64,000 nucleotides of DNA. Source: Planctomycetota bacterium. GTDB taxonomy: Bacteria > Planctomycetota > Planctomycetia > Gemmatales > Gemmataceae. The stretch lies in contig JACPPF010000118.1 in NCBI GenBank assembly GCA_016191165.1, positions 1-64,000 of the forward strand, given 5' to 3'. The translations under genes and the position numbers were made by a program. The stretch's first letter is position 1. Each line of letters opens with the position of its first letter. A model generated the notes under the pieces. The model had not been told where the DNA came from. It saw only the letters and a list, made by a program, of their open reading frames with translations, and searched no databases. Positions 25,785 through 35,135 of this stretch are shown here, in pieces.

Positions 25785-27662
25785 TTAGAAGTCGAACGTC
25801 ATCCGCATGCCGAAGCCGTGGTAGTAGCCGTCGCTTGTGCCGCCGCGCAGGGCACGGTAACCGATGTCGTAGTTCCACTGGATCTTCATGTTGGGGTTGA
25901 GGAACCAGTTGAGCCCGAGGGTGACCTCGTGGACGAGGCCGCCGTAGATCTCGTTGTCATTGAGATCGGACCAGCAATAACGGGCGCCGACCTGCCAGGC
26001 GCCGGAGCTAAACGGATTGGACCCGCCGCCGTGCCCGGGAACCCAGAAGTAATTGCGGAAGGGAACCACGCGCGTCGGCGCGGCGCCCGAGCCATGCAGG
26101 GCGGATTTGCCATAGGGGCGGTGTTCGCCGGTGAGAAAGTACAAGGCCTGGATGTAGGCGGTCTGGCTTTTGAAAGTTCGCGAGGAAACCGGAACGGGGG
26201 TGCCGCCTGTCAACTGCGTCGTGTAGGCCGTCACGCCGGTCACCCAGCTGGCAACGTATTCGGCCTGCACACTCAACGGACCGAGGTTCATGAAGAACTC
26301 GGGATTGACAATCATCTGGGAAACGCCGAAGGCGTTGACCTGGGAGACGAGATTTTGCAGGTTTGGTCCGCCGTTGCGCAGGAGCCAGCGATCGTTCAAG
26401 TTGGCCCGGCCCAGGTCAAGCCGATCGGTAAACTTCGCGCCCAAGCCCACGTGGACCATCCGGCGGCCTTCGTCCTGGTACCACGGCAAACCAGTGAGTC
26501 GGCCAGCATAGTCCCATTCGCCTCCGCCGGTCGTCCAGCCGAACAAGGTGTTGGTTGGCTTGGTCGCGCTCAACTGCCAGGCGATGCGCTGGTCTTCGGT
26601 GTAGTTAAAAATCATGAACCCCGGAGCGAAACCATTGTTGCGGTTGTAGTAGGTATCGAATCCGATCGAACGCTCCAGGAAGTCGAGGTAACGACTGCTG
26701 GTCAGGTGATCCAGACCAATCGCGGGTTTGAGGCTGCCGATACGGACACCGCCGATGATGGGGATGTAGTTGAGGCCCGCCCAAACGTCGGTCGGGGCCG
26801 GCACGCCGAACGTGTTCGCGTCGCTATTCGGGCCGGGCCGCACGGCGCCCGTCTTGAGATCAGCGGTAAATGGTTGGCCTGACGAAAACTGATTGGCGAA
26901 GTCATACTCGATCATGAAGTCGATGACTTCATAAAGCCAGCCATCCACCTCAAGGCGTGCCCGGCGAAAGTTGAAGCCTTCGTTCAAAGGCCCAATGCCT
27001 CCCTTGCCGGTGGCGACGGCGTCGGAGGTACTGGCGCCGAAGACCCATTCGGGCTGGAATCGGCCGCCGAAATGGATGCGGAAGGCATTGTCGGAGGTTT
27101 CAAACCAGGGTTGATGGCTCTTCCACGTACCCGTGAGCCCGACGTTCTTGCCGACCACGAAGCCGCGCGCTTCCTGATCTTTCTTTTTGGCGTCCGCTTC
27201 GGCGTGAAGCTTGGCATCGCGCTGACCGAGGTAGTCGCCGATGATCTTTTGCACGTCGTCCTTGTTTAACCCGCCTTGATTGGCTTCCGCGCCGACCGGG
27301 GCCTGACCAGGCGCTTGTCCTGGCGCGCCGCCGCGGTTCTGCAGGTTCTTCAAAAGCTCCATCAGGTCCTGGTTTTGTTTTTCAAGGCGTTCGATCCGCG
27401 CCTTGAGGGGGTCGGCCGCCGCCGGCGTGGACGCCGGTGCGCCGAGCAACGGTGCTGCGCTTTTGGGTTGATCCTGTGCGCCAACTGGCAAAATCGGTGC
27501 AAGACGCGGCGCGGCTTGAACCGCTGCCGGCATGATCGGCCCAATCGGCGCCTGCGGAATCGCCGGCAAAACCGGCTGACCCTGCATCGCGTTCACGACG
27601 GCGAAAAACGCCGCGCCGCACAACGTGCCCCGACCTAGCGTCCCCCATAACTTCCGAAACAT
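25785..27662 (-). CDS. outer-membrane porin, phosphate-selective (OprP/OprO)-like
   Basis: A 625-aa protein with a signal peptide, a Pro/Ala-rich linker, a short coiled coil (KARIERLEKQNQDLMELLKN) and a long beta barrel. The barrel shows alternating aromatic strands (FRIHFGGRFQPEWVF, LFGWTTGGGEWDYAGRL) and closes with FGMRMTFDF, whose C-terminal Phe is typical of outer-membrane barrels. The coiled coil probably anchors it to the peptidoglycan or envelope, as in other porins with N-terminal trimeric coils. The ATG at 27662 follows AAAGGA. Substrate preference cannot be deduced. Confidence 0.85.
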   Translation of the reverse strand: MFRKLWGTLGRGTLCGAAFFAVVNAMQGQPVLPAIPQAPIGPIMPAAVQAAPRLAPILPVGAQDQPKSAAPLLGAPASTPAAADPLKARIERLEKQNQDLMELLKNLQNRGGAPGQAPGQAPVGAEANQGGLNKDDVQKIIGDYLGQRDAKLHAEADAKKKDQEARGFVVGKNVGLTGTWKSHQPWFETSDNAFRIHFGGRFQPEWVFGASTSDAVATGKGGIGPLNEGFNFRRARLEVDGWLYEVIDFMIEYDFANQFSSGQPFTADLKTGAVRPGPNSDANTFGVPAPTDVWAGLNYIPIIGGVRIGSLKPAIGLDHLTSSRYLDFLERSIGFDTYYNRNNGFAPGFMIFNYTEDQRIAWQLSATKPTNTLFGWTTGGGEWDYAGRLTGLPWYQDEGRRMVHVGLGAKFTDRLDLGRANLNDRWLLRNGGPNLQNLVSQVNAFGVSQMIVNPEFFMNLGPLSVQAEYVASWVTGVTAYTTQLTGGTPVPVSSRTFKSQTAYIQALYFLTGEHRPYGKSALHGSGAAPTRVVPFRNYFWVPGHGGGSNPFSSGAWQVGARYCWSDLNDNEIYGGLVHEVTLGLNWFLNPNMKIQWNYDIGYRALRGGTSDGYYHGFGMRMTFDF

Positions 27663-28268
27663 GTGCAAGCATCCTTTCTTGGCGCCAAGGCCTCAGTATC
27701 CCCAAACTCAGCCGGCGCACAGGGTGGCTGCGACGCATGCTTCCTTGCACGCGAAGCCTCAACCACCCTGGGCTACCAGGTAGCTTTAGGACAACCTGTC
27801 GGCCTGAATCAATCGGCGAATCGCGCATCCTGCGCAGGCCGCTCATCGCCGTTCCTGCGGGTAAATTCGGGCTTATCGATAATCTGGTTTTATGAAGATC
27901 AAATGTGGAATAACGAACGACCGGCAAAGGCAACAACAAAACTGGCACAACCCCGACCCAGGTAATAACCGTCACGATTCGGGATCGAATGCAACCGCCT
28001 GGAAAAGGCGGTGCCAGCCCGAATAATCCGAAACCGCGTCACGACCGTTGGGCGCTGCGCGTCAATTACCGCTCACGAGCCGCGACCGTGAGGGAGCGGT
28101 TTGTCTAGACCGCTCCTTCACGGCCGCGGCTCGTATCGATTTTCAAGTCGAGCGTTCATTCACCCGCGGTTTCCAGGTGAGGAACGGACTTTTCCGTGGC
28201 GTCGCCGCCTCGCGCCGGCTAGAGTAATCCCGCTGCTTCCATTCCCCCTTTCGCAAAGGAACCCTTCC
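27663..28268. other. divergent intergenic region
   Basis: This separates the porin (-) and amidase (+) genes and must contain both promoters. The only structured element recognised is the dispersed repeat at 28061-28155. Short open frames here have no family resemblance. Confidence 0.6.
28061..28155 (-). repeat. 95-bp dispersed repeat, copy B (inverted)
   Basis: The reverse complement matches 14568-14662 at about 85% by eye, including the ends (gcggtaattgac and acgctcga) and the internal hairpin arms (agcggt / accgct). Two copies in 64 kb suggest a family present in many copies in the genome. Confidence 0.75.
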
Positions 28269-29303
28269 ATGTGGCACGGCGATATCTCATCGAGCCTCGA
28301 CACCATCGGCGTCGCGGTCGTCAACTACAAAATGCCCCGGCTGCACACCAAAGCGGAAGTGCTTGACAATGCCAGGAACATCGCCAGGATGATCGACGGC
28401 ATGCGCGTCGGCCTGCCGGGCATGGACCTGGTCGTCTTTCCCGAATATTCCACGCACGGCATCATGTACGACTTCAAGGAGATGCTCGATACCGCGTCAA
28501 CCATCCCCGGCGAGGAAACCGACATCTTCGCCCAGGCTTGCCGGAAAAACCGCACCTGGGGGGTCTTCTCTCTCACCGGCGAACGCCATGAGGAGCATCC
28601 GAAAAAGGTCCCCTACAACACGCTCATCCTCATGAACGACCAGGGCCAGATCGTGCAGAAGTATCGCAAGATCATGCCCTGGTGCCCCATTGAAGGCTGG
28701 TATCCCGGCAATTGCACGTACGTCTCCGATGGGCCGAAAGGATTGAAAGTGAGTCTGATCATTTGCGACGACGGCAACTACCCCGAAATCTGGCGCGACT
28801 GCGCCATGCGCGGCGCCGAACTCATCGTGCGTTGCCAGGGCTACATGTACCCCGCCAAGGAGCAACAGGTCATGGTGTCGAAGTGCATGGCCTGGATGAA
28901 CAACGTCTACGTCGCCGTCGCCAATGCCGCGGGTTTCGACGGCGTCTACAGCTACTTCGGGCATTCCGCTCTCGTCGGCTTCGATGGCCGCACGCTGGGC
29001 GAATGCGGCGAGGAGGAGAACGGCGTGCAATACGCGGCCCTGTCGAAGAGCCTGATCCGCGATTTCCGCGCCAACGCACAGGCGCAGAACCACCTCTACA
29101 AGTTGCTACACCGCGGCTACACCGGCACGCTCAACAGCGGTGAGAATCGCCCCGGCGTCGCCGAGTGCCCCTACGAGTTTTATCGCAATTGGGTCCACGA
29201 CGCCGACTCAGCGCGCGAGAAGGTGGAAGGGTTGACACGCAAGACCGTGGGAACACCGGAGTGCCCGATCCCGGGCGTGCCGCATGAGGAGGTGGTGGTA
29301 TAG
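28269..29303 (+). CDS. amiE: aliphatic amidase
   Basis: A 344-aa nitrilase-superfamily amidase that hydrolyses short aliphatic amides to acid plus ammonia. The sequence closely follows the Pseudomonas enzyme from its start ([20 protein letters not shown]). The catalytic residues fall at the family positions Glu59 (VFPEYST), Lys134 (KYRKIMPW), Glu142 and Cys166 ([11 protein letters not shown]). The length equals the family norm (about 345). The frame is open to 28101, but the ATG at 28269, after AAAGGAAC, gives the conserved start. It supplies nitrogen from amides in the cytoplasm. Confidence 0.95.
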   Translation: MWHGDISSSLDTIGVAVVNYKMPRLHTKAEVLDNARNIARMIDGMRVGLPGMDLVVFPEYSTHGIMYDFKEMLDTASTIPGEETDIFAQACRKNRTWGVFSLTGERHEEHPKKVPYNTLILMNDQGQIVQKYRKIMPWCPIEGWYPGNCTYVSDGPKGLKVSLIICDDGNYPEIWRDCAMRGAELIVRCQGYMYPAKEQQVMVSKCMAWMNNVYVAVANAAGFDGVYSYFGHSALVGFDGRTLGECGEEENGVQYAALSKSLIRDFRANAQAQNHLYKLLHRGYTGTLNSGENRPGVAECPYEFYRNWVHDADSAREKVEGLTRKTVGTPECPIPGVPHEEVVV

Positions 29304-29375
29304 AATGACCGGGGCGCACGATGTCAGGCGTGCGTGGTCGGAAGCAACTGTACGAACGACCCGGGAGGCACTGGC

Positions 29376-29816
29376 ATGAAAACTAGGCGTGAGAAAAACA
29401 TGGGCCGTTTCAACGTCGAAATTGAAATCGTGAACAACCAGGATCTCATGGCAGTCAGGCTAGGCGTGCTTGATCCGGCGAAGGTCCGTCGAATGACCAT
29501 CAGCGGCCTGGTCGACACGGGCGCCACGCGGCTGGTGCTGCCGGCGAAGGCTGTCAAATTCCTTGGTTTGCCGGTCAAAAAAAAGAGGCTCCGGGTCCGT
29601 TACGCCGATGGGCGCCGGGCCATGCGTTCGGAAGCTGAGGAGGTTCGCCTATACCTTCTGGGGCGCGACGGTCATTTCAATGCCGTCGTGGAACCGGGCC
29701 GCGAGTCGGCGCTTATTGGTGCCATCGTGCTCGAAGATCTCGATTTCCTGGTGGACTCCGCTAGGGCCAGGCTGGTGCCGCGCGATCCGGATTTTGTGGT
29801 GAGTGAGATTGAATAG
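29376..29816 (+). CDS. retropepsin-like (clan AA) aspartic protease domain protein
   Basis: A 146-aa protein with the single DTG motif SGLVDTGATRLVLP, followed by the hydrophobic VKFLGLPV and a second conserved turn (ALIGAIVLEDLDFLVD) in which ALIG corresponds to the ILG motif. Such small proteins would work as dimers, each giving one Asp. GGGAGG lies 8 nt before the ATG at 29376. A Met 8 residues later (29400) is the alternative start. No substrate is known for the bacterial stand-alone forms. Confidence 0.8.
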   Translation: MKTRREKNMGRFNVEIEIVNNQDLMAVRLGVLDPAKVRRMTISGLVDTGATRLVLPAKAVKFLGLPVKKKRLRVRYADGRRAMRSEAEEVRLYLLGRDGHFNAVVEPGRESALIGAIVLEDLDFLVDSARARLVPRDPDFVVSEIE

Positions 29817-29858
29817 CGTCAATTCACGTCGAACCGTGGCGCGGAAAGGCGCCGCCGG

Positions 29859-31274
29859 TCAATAAAGCCCCGTCACCACGCCGCCGTGCTCGACGAGCCG
29901 GCGCGGGCGTTGCAGGCGGTCGCGGTATTCGGTTCCCGAGTCGATGCCCAGCGCGTGATACAGCGTGGAAAGGAGGTCATAAGGATGAACCGGGTTGCGT
30001 TCAGGATAGGCGCCGTGGCGATCGGAGGCGCCGTAGACGCGTCCGCCGGGGATGCCGCCGCCGGCCAGCAAGCACGTGTAGCACGCCGGCCAGTGGTCGC
30101 GCCCGCCGGGGCCGACGTTGTTGGTCGTCGGCGCGCCAATGCGCGGGCTGCGGCCAAACTCACCGACGGCGACCACGAGCGTCGTTTCCAGCAAACCGCG
30201 CGTGGCCAGATCCTCGAGCAGCGCGGACAGCGAGCGATCGAAGACCGGGCAGCGCCAGTCGCGCAGCATCGGGAAGTTGTTGCGATGCGTGTCCCATGAA
30301 CCATCAGGCCCGGCGACCGGTTCGGTGTCGGAACCCGATGGCCAGTTGACTTGCACGAATCGGCTGCCGCGTTCGATCAGCCGGCGCGCCAGCAGGCAGC
30401 TTTGCCCGAACTTGGTAAGCCCGTATTGCTCGCGCACGGTCGACGATTCGCCCGCGAGGCGAAACGCGTTTGCGGCGCGGGCCGACTCGATCAGTGAATA
30501 CGCCCGGCCATAGTAGCCATCGAAATCAGCAGGCCCGAGACGCGAAGTGGGCGCGAGCCGGCCACGCAGATCGATCCGCGCCTGCAATCGGCCCAGCGTG
30601 ACGTCGGCAGGCAGCGACAGGCTTTGGAGCGGCAGTTCGCGTGTCGGGTCGTCGTACATCGGGAAGGGATCGTACGCACCGCCGAGGATGCCCGCCCCCT
30701 GCCCCACCCCGGCGACCGACCCTTCACGTACCGGCCCGCACAGCGCGATATAGCCCAGCGCGCCGCGCTCCACGGGGCGGAACCGCGCCACCAGCGAACC
30801 GGCCGATGGCAGATCCTCGCGCGACGGCGGAACTGAAAGGCCCGTCGGCGTGAAGTTGCTCGGATCATACCCTGTCATCAGCATGTAAATCGCCGCGCCG
30901 TGATTGGTCAACCCGCGCGGCTTCACCCCCAGCGAGCGAATCAGCGTGAAGCGATGCGCTTGCCGCGAAAGGCGGGGCAACACCTCGCTCAGCAGCATTC
31001 CCGGCACCGTAGTCGCAATGGGCGAAAACTCGCCACGATATTCCGCCGGCGCATCCGGTTTCGGATCCCACGTGTCGATATGGCTCGGCGAGCCTTGCAG
31101 GTACAAGAAGATCAGCGACTGCGCCCGCCCAAACCCGGTCCCGCGATTGGCGGACGTTTGGGCCCGTGCCTCGTGGCGCAACATTTCCGGCAAGGAAAGA
31201 CCCAGCAGCGATACGCCGCCCACCGTGAGGAGTTCCCTGCGTGTGAGGCCGGCGCTGGTTTGGACGGATAACAT
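29859..31274 (-). CDS. DUF1501 protein with Tat signal
   Basis: A 471-aa protein. The N-terminus SAGLTRRELLTVGGVSLLGL is a twin-arginine signal. The body has the DUF1501 pattern related to sulfatases/alkaline phosphatases: SLIFLYLQGSPSHIDTWDPKP, VAVGEFGRSPRIG, GGRDHWPACYTCLLAGGGI and GASDRHGAYPERNPVHPYD. These proteins are abundant in planctomycetes, often near cytochrome-like DUF1549/DUF1553 genes. The start at 31274 with AAGGA upstream was preferred over 31361, which would add 29 residues lacking any signal feature and overlap the next gene. Confidence 0.92.
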   Translation of the reverse strand: MLSVQTSAGLTRRELLTVGGVSLLGLSLPEMLRHEARAQTSANRGTGFGRAQSLIFLYLQGSPSHIDTWDPKPDAPAEYRGEFSPIATTVPGMLLSEVLPRLSRQAHRFTLIRSLGVKPRGLTNHGAAIYMLMTGYDPSNFTPTGLSVPPSREDLPSAGSLVARFRPVERGALGYIALCGPVREGSVAGVGQGAGILGGAYDPFPMYDDPTRELPLQSLSLPADVTLGRLQARIDLRGRLAPTSRLGPADFDGYYGRAYSLIESARAANAFRLAGESSTVREQYGLTKFGQSCLLARRLIERGSRFVQVNWPSGSDTEPVAGPDGSWDTHRNNFPMLRDWRCPVFDRSLSALLEDLATRGLLETTLVVAVGEFGRSPRIGAPTTNNVGPGGRDHWPACYTCLLAGGGIPGGRVYGASDRHGAYPERNPVHPYDLLSTLYHALGIDSGTEYRDRLQRPRRLVEHGGVVTGLY

Positions 31275-31357
31275 GTGGTTTTCCTTCTTGGCCGCTTGCA
31301 ACTTGGCGTTCGCGCGGCGCCGCGCGAACGCTAAAAGGCAAGCGGCTAATCGCATTT

Positions 31358-32566
31358 TCAACCCGGATTGGCGACGCGGCCTACAAACAGGATGCTACCC
31401 GTGCGATAATCCTGAATCACGAACAAGAACGGACGGTCCGCGTGAAACGTCGCTCGCGGCGGCAGCGAACGGGTCCCGACCTCGATGGCCGTGGACGCCG
31501 CCGCTTCGGTGCCCGCCTCGTTGACATCCACGAACGCCTTGTGGAGCACGGCGGTAATATAGAGCTTCTCGCGCGTCGCCATGCCGCTAAAGTCGGCTTT
31601 GCCAAAGATGAACGCGTCCTTCATGCCCATTTCCTTGAGCACGTCGTTCAATTTGAATTCGGCCGTCACCTTGAATTTCGGCAATTTCAGATCGACGATG
31701 TGGGTCGAAAGTTTCTTCGTCCAGGCGTTCAAGTTCGCAGCAGTGAGCTTCTTTTCCACGTCGGCGAGCCCGTCCTTTTTCTTGGGCAGCAGGACGAGCA
31801 TCGACTGCTGGTAACCCACGTAGGGGATTTGCACCATCGAGAACGTGCCGAGGTCCGCGTAACGGCCCCGGTTGTTCGAATGCATCATCGGAACCTTCGC
31901 TGACTTGCCATCGGCCAGGGAAAAGCTGCCGGGCTTGGTTTGCGACGGTTCGAAGGGATTCACCCACGCGGCCTTGAAGTAGATGGCGTTGGTGAGAACG
32001 AGCCGGGTCATGTTGTCGAGCACACCCTTGGGGATCAGGTCCTTGATCTTGTCCTTGGTTTTCTGTTCGACCCAGCCATTGATTTTGAGCCGGGCGGCCT
32101 CGGGGGCGCCGGCGTAATCGACCTCTTCGAGGCCGGCGCCGTAATGGTCGCTGCCAACCTTTGTGAATGCTGGCAAGAACCCGTAGTCCTTCTGACCCCA
32201 CAGACGATTGGCGACGGTGAGCTGGAAGGGCCGCTTCTTGCCCTCGCCGTCCAGCGCGCCGATCAACTTGGCGAAAGCCGGGTGCAGGCGGTCCTCGCCC
32301 AGGTTGAACCGCAGCGTGGTCTTCATCTCGTCGGCTGTGTTTCCCTTTGCACCGGCGTAACACATGCCAAACGCATTGGAGATGCTGTAAGGCGAGAGGA
32401 AGAGATTGCCGTCTTTTTGGGCGAGGCGCTGGTAGAGCGTCAGGCCGAAGTCGGTGTTGCCATCGACCAGCGTTTTGACGTCGGGGTCGATTTTTTGGGC
32501 ATGGCCGGGCGTGACCATCGCGAGACTCAACCAGGCGGTGAAAGCGCCAATGAGCAGGATTCGCAT
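31358..32566 (-). CDS. secreted serpin (1 of 3), predicted P1 Arg
   Basis: A 402-aa serine protease inhibitor. A signal peptide ends at GHA-QK. The serpin core is complete: NTDFGLTLYQRL, LFLSPYSISNAFGMCYAGAKG, TRLVLTNAIYFKAAW, and the C-terminal HADRPFLFVIQDYRTGSILFVGRV. The reactive loop hinge is GTEAAASTA, the form needed for loop insertion and inhibition. Counting 15 residues from the hinge Gly by the antitrypsin scheme places Arg at P1 and Ser at P1', which suggests trypsin-like targets. AAGGAG is 7 nt before the ATG at 32566. It is the last of three tandem paralogs. Confidence 0.93.
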   Translation of the reverse strand: MRILLIGAFTAWLSLAMVTPGHAQKIDPDVKTLVDGNTDFGLTLYQRLAQKDGNLFLSPYSISNAFGMCYAGAKGNTADEMKTTLRFNLGEDRLHPAFAKLIGALDGEGKKRPFQLTVANRLWGQKDYGFLPAFTKVGSDHYGAGLEEVDYAGAPEAARLKINGWVEQKTKDKIKDLIPKGVLDNMTRLVLTNAIYFKAAWVNPFEPSQTKPGSFSLADGKSAKVPMMHSNNRGRYADLGTFSMVQIPYVGYQQSMLVLLPKKKDGLADVEKKLTAANLNAWTKKLSTHIVDLKLPKFKVTAEFKLNDVLKEMGMKDAFIFGKADFSGMATREKLYITAVLHKAFVDVNEAGTEAAASTAIEVGTRSLPPRATFHADRPFLFVIQDYRTGSILFVGRVANPG

Positions 32567-32626
32567 TTTCAACTCCTTGTATGGGCGCCGCTCGATGCGT
32601 GGCGCCGTGGGACGTGGACGACCAGT

Positions 32627-33838
32627 TTATGACGCCGGATTGGTGACGCGCCCGGCGAACAGGATCGAACCCGAGCGGTGATCGCGAATGAGGAAGAAGA
32701 ACGGCCGATCGGCATGAAACGTCGCTGTTTGGGGACGCCCCAGGAGGTTGAAGACAATCCCGGTGGCCGCCACGGCCTCTGTGCCGTTCTCGTTGACCTC
32801 GACGAACGCCTTATGAAGGGCGGCCGAAATAAACAGATTCTGGTTTGAAGCCATCCCGCTGAAGTTGGCTTTTCTCGGGGCGAACGCGTCGCTCATGCCC
32901 ATTTGCTTGAGCGCCTTGTCGAGTTGGAACTCGTCAGTGACTTTGAATCTCGGGATCTTCAAATCGACCTCAAAATCGTCCAGTTTTTTCAGCCACGCCG
33001 CCAGGTTTTGCGCGCTCAGTTGCCCCTCCAGGTCCGCCAGGCCATCCGCTTTCTTGGGTAGCAAGATAAACATCGATTGTTGAAAGCCCTCATAGGGAAT
33101 TTGCACCATCGAGAATGAATCGAAGGACGCCAGCCTTGTAAGGTGTTTGCTGTGCATCATCGGGGTTTGGATGATCTTGCCACGGGCCAGCTTGAATGGC
33201 CCGGCCTTGGTGTTTCCGGCGTTGAACGGCGCCAGCCAGGCAGCTTTGAAGTAGATGGCGTTGGTCAACACCAGGCGGGTCTGGACCGAAACGGCCCCGC
33301 CCGGGAGGAGCTTCTTGATCTTGTTCTTGGTTTGCTTCTCGACCCATTTGTTGATGGTCTGGCGGGCGTTTTCGGTTCCTTTGACGAAATCGACTTCCTC
33401 GAGGCCCGCCTTGTAATGGTCTTGCCCGATCTTGAGAAAGCCCGGCAGGAAGCCGTGGTCCTTCTGACCCCACAACCGATTGGCGATGGCAAGCTGGAAG
33501 GGCCGTTTCTTGCCGTCGTCGGCAAAGTGCCGCACCAGCTTGCCGAACGCAGAATGAAGCTGTTCGGCGCCGAGGTTGAAACGCAACGTGGTTTTCATCT
33601 GCTCGGCGGTGTTGCCTTTGGCGCCGGCGTAACACATGCTGAAGGCGTTGGAGATCGAATAGGGCGAGAAAAATAGATTCCCCTCTCTGGCAGCGAGGCG
33701 CTGGTAAAGCGCCAGGCCAAAGTCGGTGTTGCCGTCGACGAGGGTCTTGACATCGGGGTCGATTTTCTGGGCCCGCGCAGGGGCGCAACTGGCCACCGCG
33801 ACGACGAGGACCGACAGCAAGGCGATGGTGTTGCGCAT
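32627..33838 (-). CDS. secreted serpin (2 of 3), predicted P1 Leu
   Basis: A 403-aa serpin paralog with a signal peptide (LSVLVVAVASCAPARA-QK) and the full fold: LFFSPYSISNAFSMCYAGAKG, TRLVLTNAIYFKAAW and HADRPFFFLIRDHRSGSILFAGRV. The hinge reads GTEAVAATG. The predicted scissile bond is Leu-Gly, so chymotrypsin-, subtilisin- or elastase-like targets fit better than trypsin. AAGGAG precedes the start. It lies 60 bp before the first serpin and 41 bp after the third on the same strand, consistent with an operon. Confidence 0.93.
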   Translation of the reverse strand: MRNTIALLSVLVVAVASCAPARAQKIDPDVKTLVDGNTDFGLALYQRLAAREGNLFFSPYSISNAFSMCYAGAKGNTAEQMKTTLRFNLGAEQLHSAFGKLVRHFADDGKKRPFQLAIANRLWGQKDHGFLPGFLKIGQDHYKAGLEEVDFVKGTENARQTINKWVEKQTKNKIKKLLPGGAVSVQTRLVLTNAIYFKAAWLAPFNAGNTKAGPFKLARGKIIQTPMMHSKHLTRLASFDSFSMVQIPYEGFQQSMFILLPKKADGLADLEGQLSAQNLAAWLKKLDDFEVDLKIPRFKVTDEFQLDKALKQMGMSDAFAPRKANFSGMASNQNLFISAALHKAFVEVNENGTEAVAATGIVFNLLGRPQTATFHADRPFFFLIRDHRSGSILFAGRVTNPAS

Positions 33839-33879
33839 GGGATGACTCCTTGCACGTTGCGACTCGTTTTTCGTCGATG

Positions 33880-35106
33880 CTACGAGCCCGGGTTGACAAC
33901 ACGGCCACTGAAGAGGATGGTGCCCGTGCGTTGATCGCGAATCAGGAACAGGAACGGATGATCCACGTGAAACGTCGCCGGCGGCGGCTGTCTTGGCCTG
34001 GACTTGAATTTCGTGACAACCACCGCGGTCGCGGCTGCCGCCTCCGTGGACTTCTCGTCGACTCCGATGAACGCCTTGTGAACGACATTGGAGATATACA
34101 GGTTGCCGTCCTTGCCACTCGCCATACCCTTGAAGTTGGCGTTGACTCGATCGAACGCATCCCTCATGCCCATCTCTTTTAATTGGGCGTTAAGCTGGAA
34201 TTCCGTGGTCAGCGTGAACTTCGGCAACTTCAGATCGACGCTATGAATGGCGAGAGCCGTTGTCCAATTCTGCAAGGCGGCGGGCGCGAGTTTCTTTTCG
34301 ACCTCGGCCAGGCCATCCTTTTTCTTTGGGAGGATCACGAGCATCGACGCCTCGTGCCTCTCATACGGCATTTCCAGGATCGAAAAATCCCCGAGGTCGG
34401 CAAAAGAGAGTTTCGGGCGGGAACGCATCATGGGCGGCTCGATCTTTTTGCCGTCGAGCAGGAAGAAGGGCTCGGGCCTGGTCAGTTTGGCGTTGAAAGG
34501 AATGTGCCAGGCTGCCTTGAAGTAAATGGCGTTGGTCAGGACGAGACGCGTATCCGTGTTGATCGCACCCCTCTTGAGGAGGTCTTTGATTTTTTCCTTG
34601 GTTTGTTTCTCGACCCAGGAGTTGATCCGCCCACGGACAACCTCGTTGGCACGGATGAAATCGACTTCCTCCAGTCCCGCGCGATAACGGTCGTTGCCGG
34701 TCTTGAGGAACTCGGGATAGAACCCGTAGTTTTTTTGCCCCCACAAGCGATTGGCGATGGTGAGCTGAAATGGCCTGGGCTTGCCGTTGCCATCCAGCTG
34801 GGCGATCAGTTTGCTGAAGACTGGGTGAAGCCGATCATCGCCCAGATTGAATCGCAAGGTCGTTTTCATCTCCTCGGCCGTGCGGTTTTTGGCGCCGGCG
34901 TAGGTCATGGCGAGTGCATTGGAGATGCTATACGGCGAGAAAAAAACATTGCCGCCGTCGGCCGCCAGACGCTTATGGAGTGTCAAGGCGAAATCGGTGT
35001 TGCCTTGGACCAGGCTTTCGATTTCGGGGTCGAGTTTCTGGGCATGCGCCAGCGGCACGGCAGTCCAGGCCGCAAGCAACAGGAGAGTGAAAATGGCAGC
35101 ACGCAT
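33880..35106 (-). CDS. secreted serpin (3 of 3), longer divergent reactive loop
   Basis: A 408-aa serpin paralog, first in the transcribed order. It has a signal peptide (ends LAHA-QK) and the core motifs VFFSPYSISNALAMTYAGAKN, TRLVLTNAIYFKAAW and HVDHPFLFLIRDQRTGTILF. The hinge has Ser for the usual Gly (STEAAAATA). The loop is four residues longer than in the other two and is Lys/Arg/Pro-rich (TKFKSRPRQPPP), so P1 could be Phe or a nearby Lys. Inhibition remains likely because the small-residue hinge is kept. Confidence 0.92.
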   Translation of the reverse strand: MRAAIFTLLLLAAWTAVPLAHAQKLDPEIESLVQGNTDFALTLHKRLAADGGNVFFSPYSISNALAMTYAGAKNRTAEEMKTTLRFNLGDDRLHPVFSKLIAQLDGNGKPRPFQLTIANRLWGQKNYGFYPEFLKTGNDRYRAGLEEVDFIRANEVVRGRINSWVEKQTKEKIKDLLKRGAINTDTRLVLTNAIYFKAAWHIPFNAKLTRPEPFFLLDGKKIEPPMMRSRPKLSFADLGDFSILEMPYERHEASMLVILPKKKDGLAEVEKKLAPAALQNWTTALAIHSVDLKLPKFTLTTEFQLNAQLKEMGMRDAFDRVNANFKGMASGKDGNLYISNVVHKAFIGVDEKSTEAAAATAVVVTKFKSRPRQPPPATFHVDHPFLFLIRDQRTGTILFSGRVVNPGS

Positions 35107-35135
35107 GAGAGGATCCTTTCGTTCCAGGTCGCGTT

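Noticed and set aside
25818-26882. 354-codon plus-strand frame opposite the porin gene
   Set aside because: Antisense frame without domains. The porin has a signal peptide, a barrel and a C-terminal Phe.
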